A stretch of DNA of 64,000 bases from Bradyrhizobium sp. WBOS07. GTDB lineage: Bacteria > Pseudomonadota > Alphaproteobacteria > Rhizobiales > Xanthobacteraceae. The position numbers and the translations under genes are program-made. Position 1 is the first letter of the stretch, and each line of letters starts with the position of its first letter. This document shows positions 63,078-64,000 of this stretch, piece after piece. The stretch covers positions 3,906,001 to 3,970,000 of the forward strand of contig NZ_CP029008.1 in NCBI RefSeq assembly GCF_024585165.1, read 5' to 3'. The notes under the pieces were generated by a model. The model saw only the letters and a program-made list of their open reading frames with translations. It ran no database searches and had not been told where the DNA came from.

Positions 63078-64000
63078 ATGAGAGCACTTGGGCTGATAAG
63101 GGCACTTGGCCTGATAAGGGCACTTGGTCGACCGTTGGCGGTCGCGGCGACGCTGGCGCTGATGCTGGCCGCACCCGGCCGCGCCGCGGAGACCATCCGC
63201 CTTGCAGTGCAGAAAACCGGAACGTTCTCCTGGGAGCTGGCCGCGATCCGCGCCAGCGGGCTCGACAAGGAAGCGGGCCTCACGCTGGAGGTCACCGAGC
63301 TCGCGAGCACCGAGGCCGGCAAGATCGCAATGCGCGCAGGCAGCGCCGACATCATCCTGTCGGACTGGCTGTGGGTGTCGCGCGAGCGAGCGCTCGGTGC
63401 CAAGCTCACTTTCTATCCCTACTCCAGTGCGCTCGGCGCGGTGATGGTGCCGGCGTCATCGCCGATCAAGTCGCTTGCCGACTTGAAGGGCCGCAAGCTC
63501 GCTGTCGCGGGCGGAGCAATCGACAAGAGCTGGCTGCTGCTGCAGGCGCGCATGAAGCAGGACGGCATCGACCTGAAGTCTGAGGCGACCGTCGTCTATG
63601 GCGCCCCGCCCCTGCTCGCAGCCAAGGCGCTCGACGGCGAGATGGAGGCCAGCCTCAACTTCTGGAATTTCTGTGCCCAGCTCGAAGCCAAGGGTTTCAG
63701 GCGCCTCGCCGGCATCGAAGACATTCTACCGAAGCTGGGCGCCAAGGGCGCCGTCTCCGCGGTCGGTTACGTCTTCGACGAGAATTGGGCCGCGAGCCAT
63801 CGCGACGCCGTGGCGCGCTTCATCGCCATGACCCGCAAGGCCAAGCAATTGCTGGTCAGCTCGGATGCGGCCTGGGACAAGATCGCGCCGCTGACCGGCA
63901 CGAGCGATGTCACCCTGCTCAAGACCTATCGCGAGCGCTATCGCGACGGTATTCCACGCCGGAGCATCGCCGAGGAGGAACAGGACGCGCGCGTGCTGTA
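63078..64000 (+). CDS. ABC transporter substrate-binding protein (NitT/TauT type), 3' end missing
   Basis: Periplasmic binding protein of the nitrate/sulphonate/taurine/thiamine-precursor type. The visible 307 residues start MRALGLIRALGLIRALGRPL, part of an unusually long signal peptide that contains 18-bp tandem repeats (63081-63130) and ends near GRAAE (about 38). The segments KTGTFSWELAAIRASGLDKE, ADIILSDWLWVSRERALGAK and NFWNFCAQLEAKGFRRLAGI fit the family. The gene runs off the right edge without a stop codon. An ABC ATPase/permease pair may follow beyond the window. Confidence 0.85.
   Translation, partial: MRALGLIRALGLIRALGRPLAVAATLALMLAAPGRAAETIRLAVQKTGTFSWELAAIRASGLDKEAGLTLEVTELASTEAGKIAMRAGSADIILSDWLWVSRERALGAKLTFYPYSSALGAVMVPASSPIKSLADLKGRKLAVAGGAIDKSWLLLQARMKQDGIDLKSEATVVYGAPPLLAAKALDGEMEASLNFWNFCAQLEAKGFRRLAGIEDILPKLGAKGAVSAVGYVFDENWAASHRDAVARFIAMTRKAKQLLVSSDAAWDKIAPLTGTSDVTLLKTYRERYRDGIPRRSIAEEEQDARVL
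63081..63130 (+). repeat. 18-bp tandem repeats in a signal-peptide coding region
   Basis: AGAGCACTTGGGCTGATA (63081-63098), AGGGCACTTGGCCTGATA (63099-63116) and AGGGCACTTGGTCG (63117-63130) repeat in frame as RALGLI-RALGLI-RALG. Slippage could change signal-peptide length in six-residue steps without a frameshift. Confidence 0.8.

Overview
The window is GC-rich, densely coded DNA from an alphaproteobacterium, most likely Bradyrhizobium or a close relative. This is inferred from the gene families seen (GcrA-type regulator, phasin, HU, quinoprotein alcohol dehydrogenase island, purine-catabolic cluster) and from many palindromic intergenic repeats of the kind these genomes carry. No rRNA, tRNA, CRISPR array, intact insertion sequence or prophage was seen. 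Both ends cut genes: a two-partner-secretion pore at the left and an ABC substrate-binding protein at the right.

1-8.9 kb holds mixed genes: the TpsB pore, an alpha/beta hydrolase, a small cytochrome c, a phasin and a regulatory knot at 5.1-7.4 kb. In that knot a LexA/CI-like S24 repressor sits divergent from a GcrA-family gene, and 15-bp palindromes lie in both flanking promoters. A quinone oxidoreductase and a zinc-ribbon protein follow. 9.0-11.4 kb is a MoxR ATPase/VWA-protein pair. 12.2-13.6 kb is a glycosidase-like protein of unknown role.

13.9-26.0 kb is a purine uptake and degradation region. A BMP-type nucleoside/purine ABC importer is followed by an 8-oxoguanine/guanine-type deaminase, a two-gene xanthine dehydrogenase (FAD subunit plus a fused 2Fe-2S/molybdopterin subunit), a fused OHCU decarboxylase/HIU hydrolase, a PuuE-type allantoinase and a DUF3830 protein. 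No urate-oxidising enzyme is visible.

26.0-27.4 kb has no gene and is a mosaic of inverted repeats and a long structured non-coding stretch. 27.4-40.2 kb holds housekeeping and stress genes: a Gly/Tyr-rich secreted protein, a ClC-type channel, a class II aldolase, a DUF892 ferritin-like protein, an Hsp20-Lon-small-protein operon behind a sigma32-like promoter, HU, a thiolase, a Tat-exported GH1 beta-glucosidase and a GrlR-like protein.

40.3-46.7 kb is a ribose-type sugar ABC importer between a TonB-receptor gene fragment on the left and an intact TonB-dependent receptor on the right, both on the minus strand.

47.0-64.0 kb is a periplasmic alcohol-oxidation island. It has a quinohaemoprotein (PQQ plus haem c) alcohol dehydrogenase, a sensor kinase flanked by two LuxR-type response regulators, S-formylglutathione hydrolase, and a set of accessory genes known to travel with PQQ alcohol dehydrogenases: a substrate-binding protein, a beta-propeller protein, an ABC-2 ATPase and permease, a rhodanese-like Cys-Trp protein, a MoxJ-like binding protein, a zinc metallohydrolase and a SoxYZ-like carrier. 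The dehydrogenase would oxidise alcohols in the periplasm; FghA would act on the glutathione adduct of any formaldehyde formed; the accessory proteins probably serve cofactor, redox or substrate handling, for which no mechanism is established.
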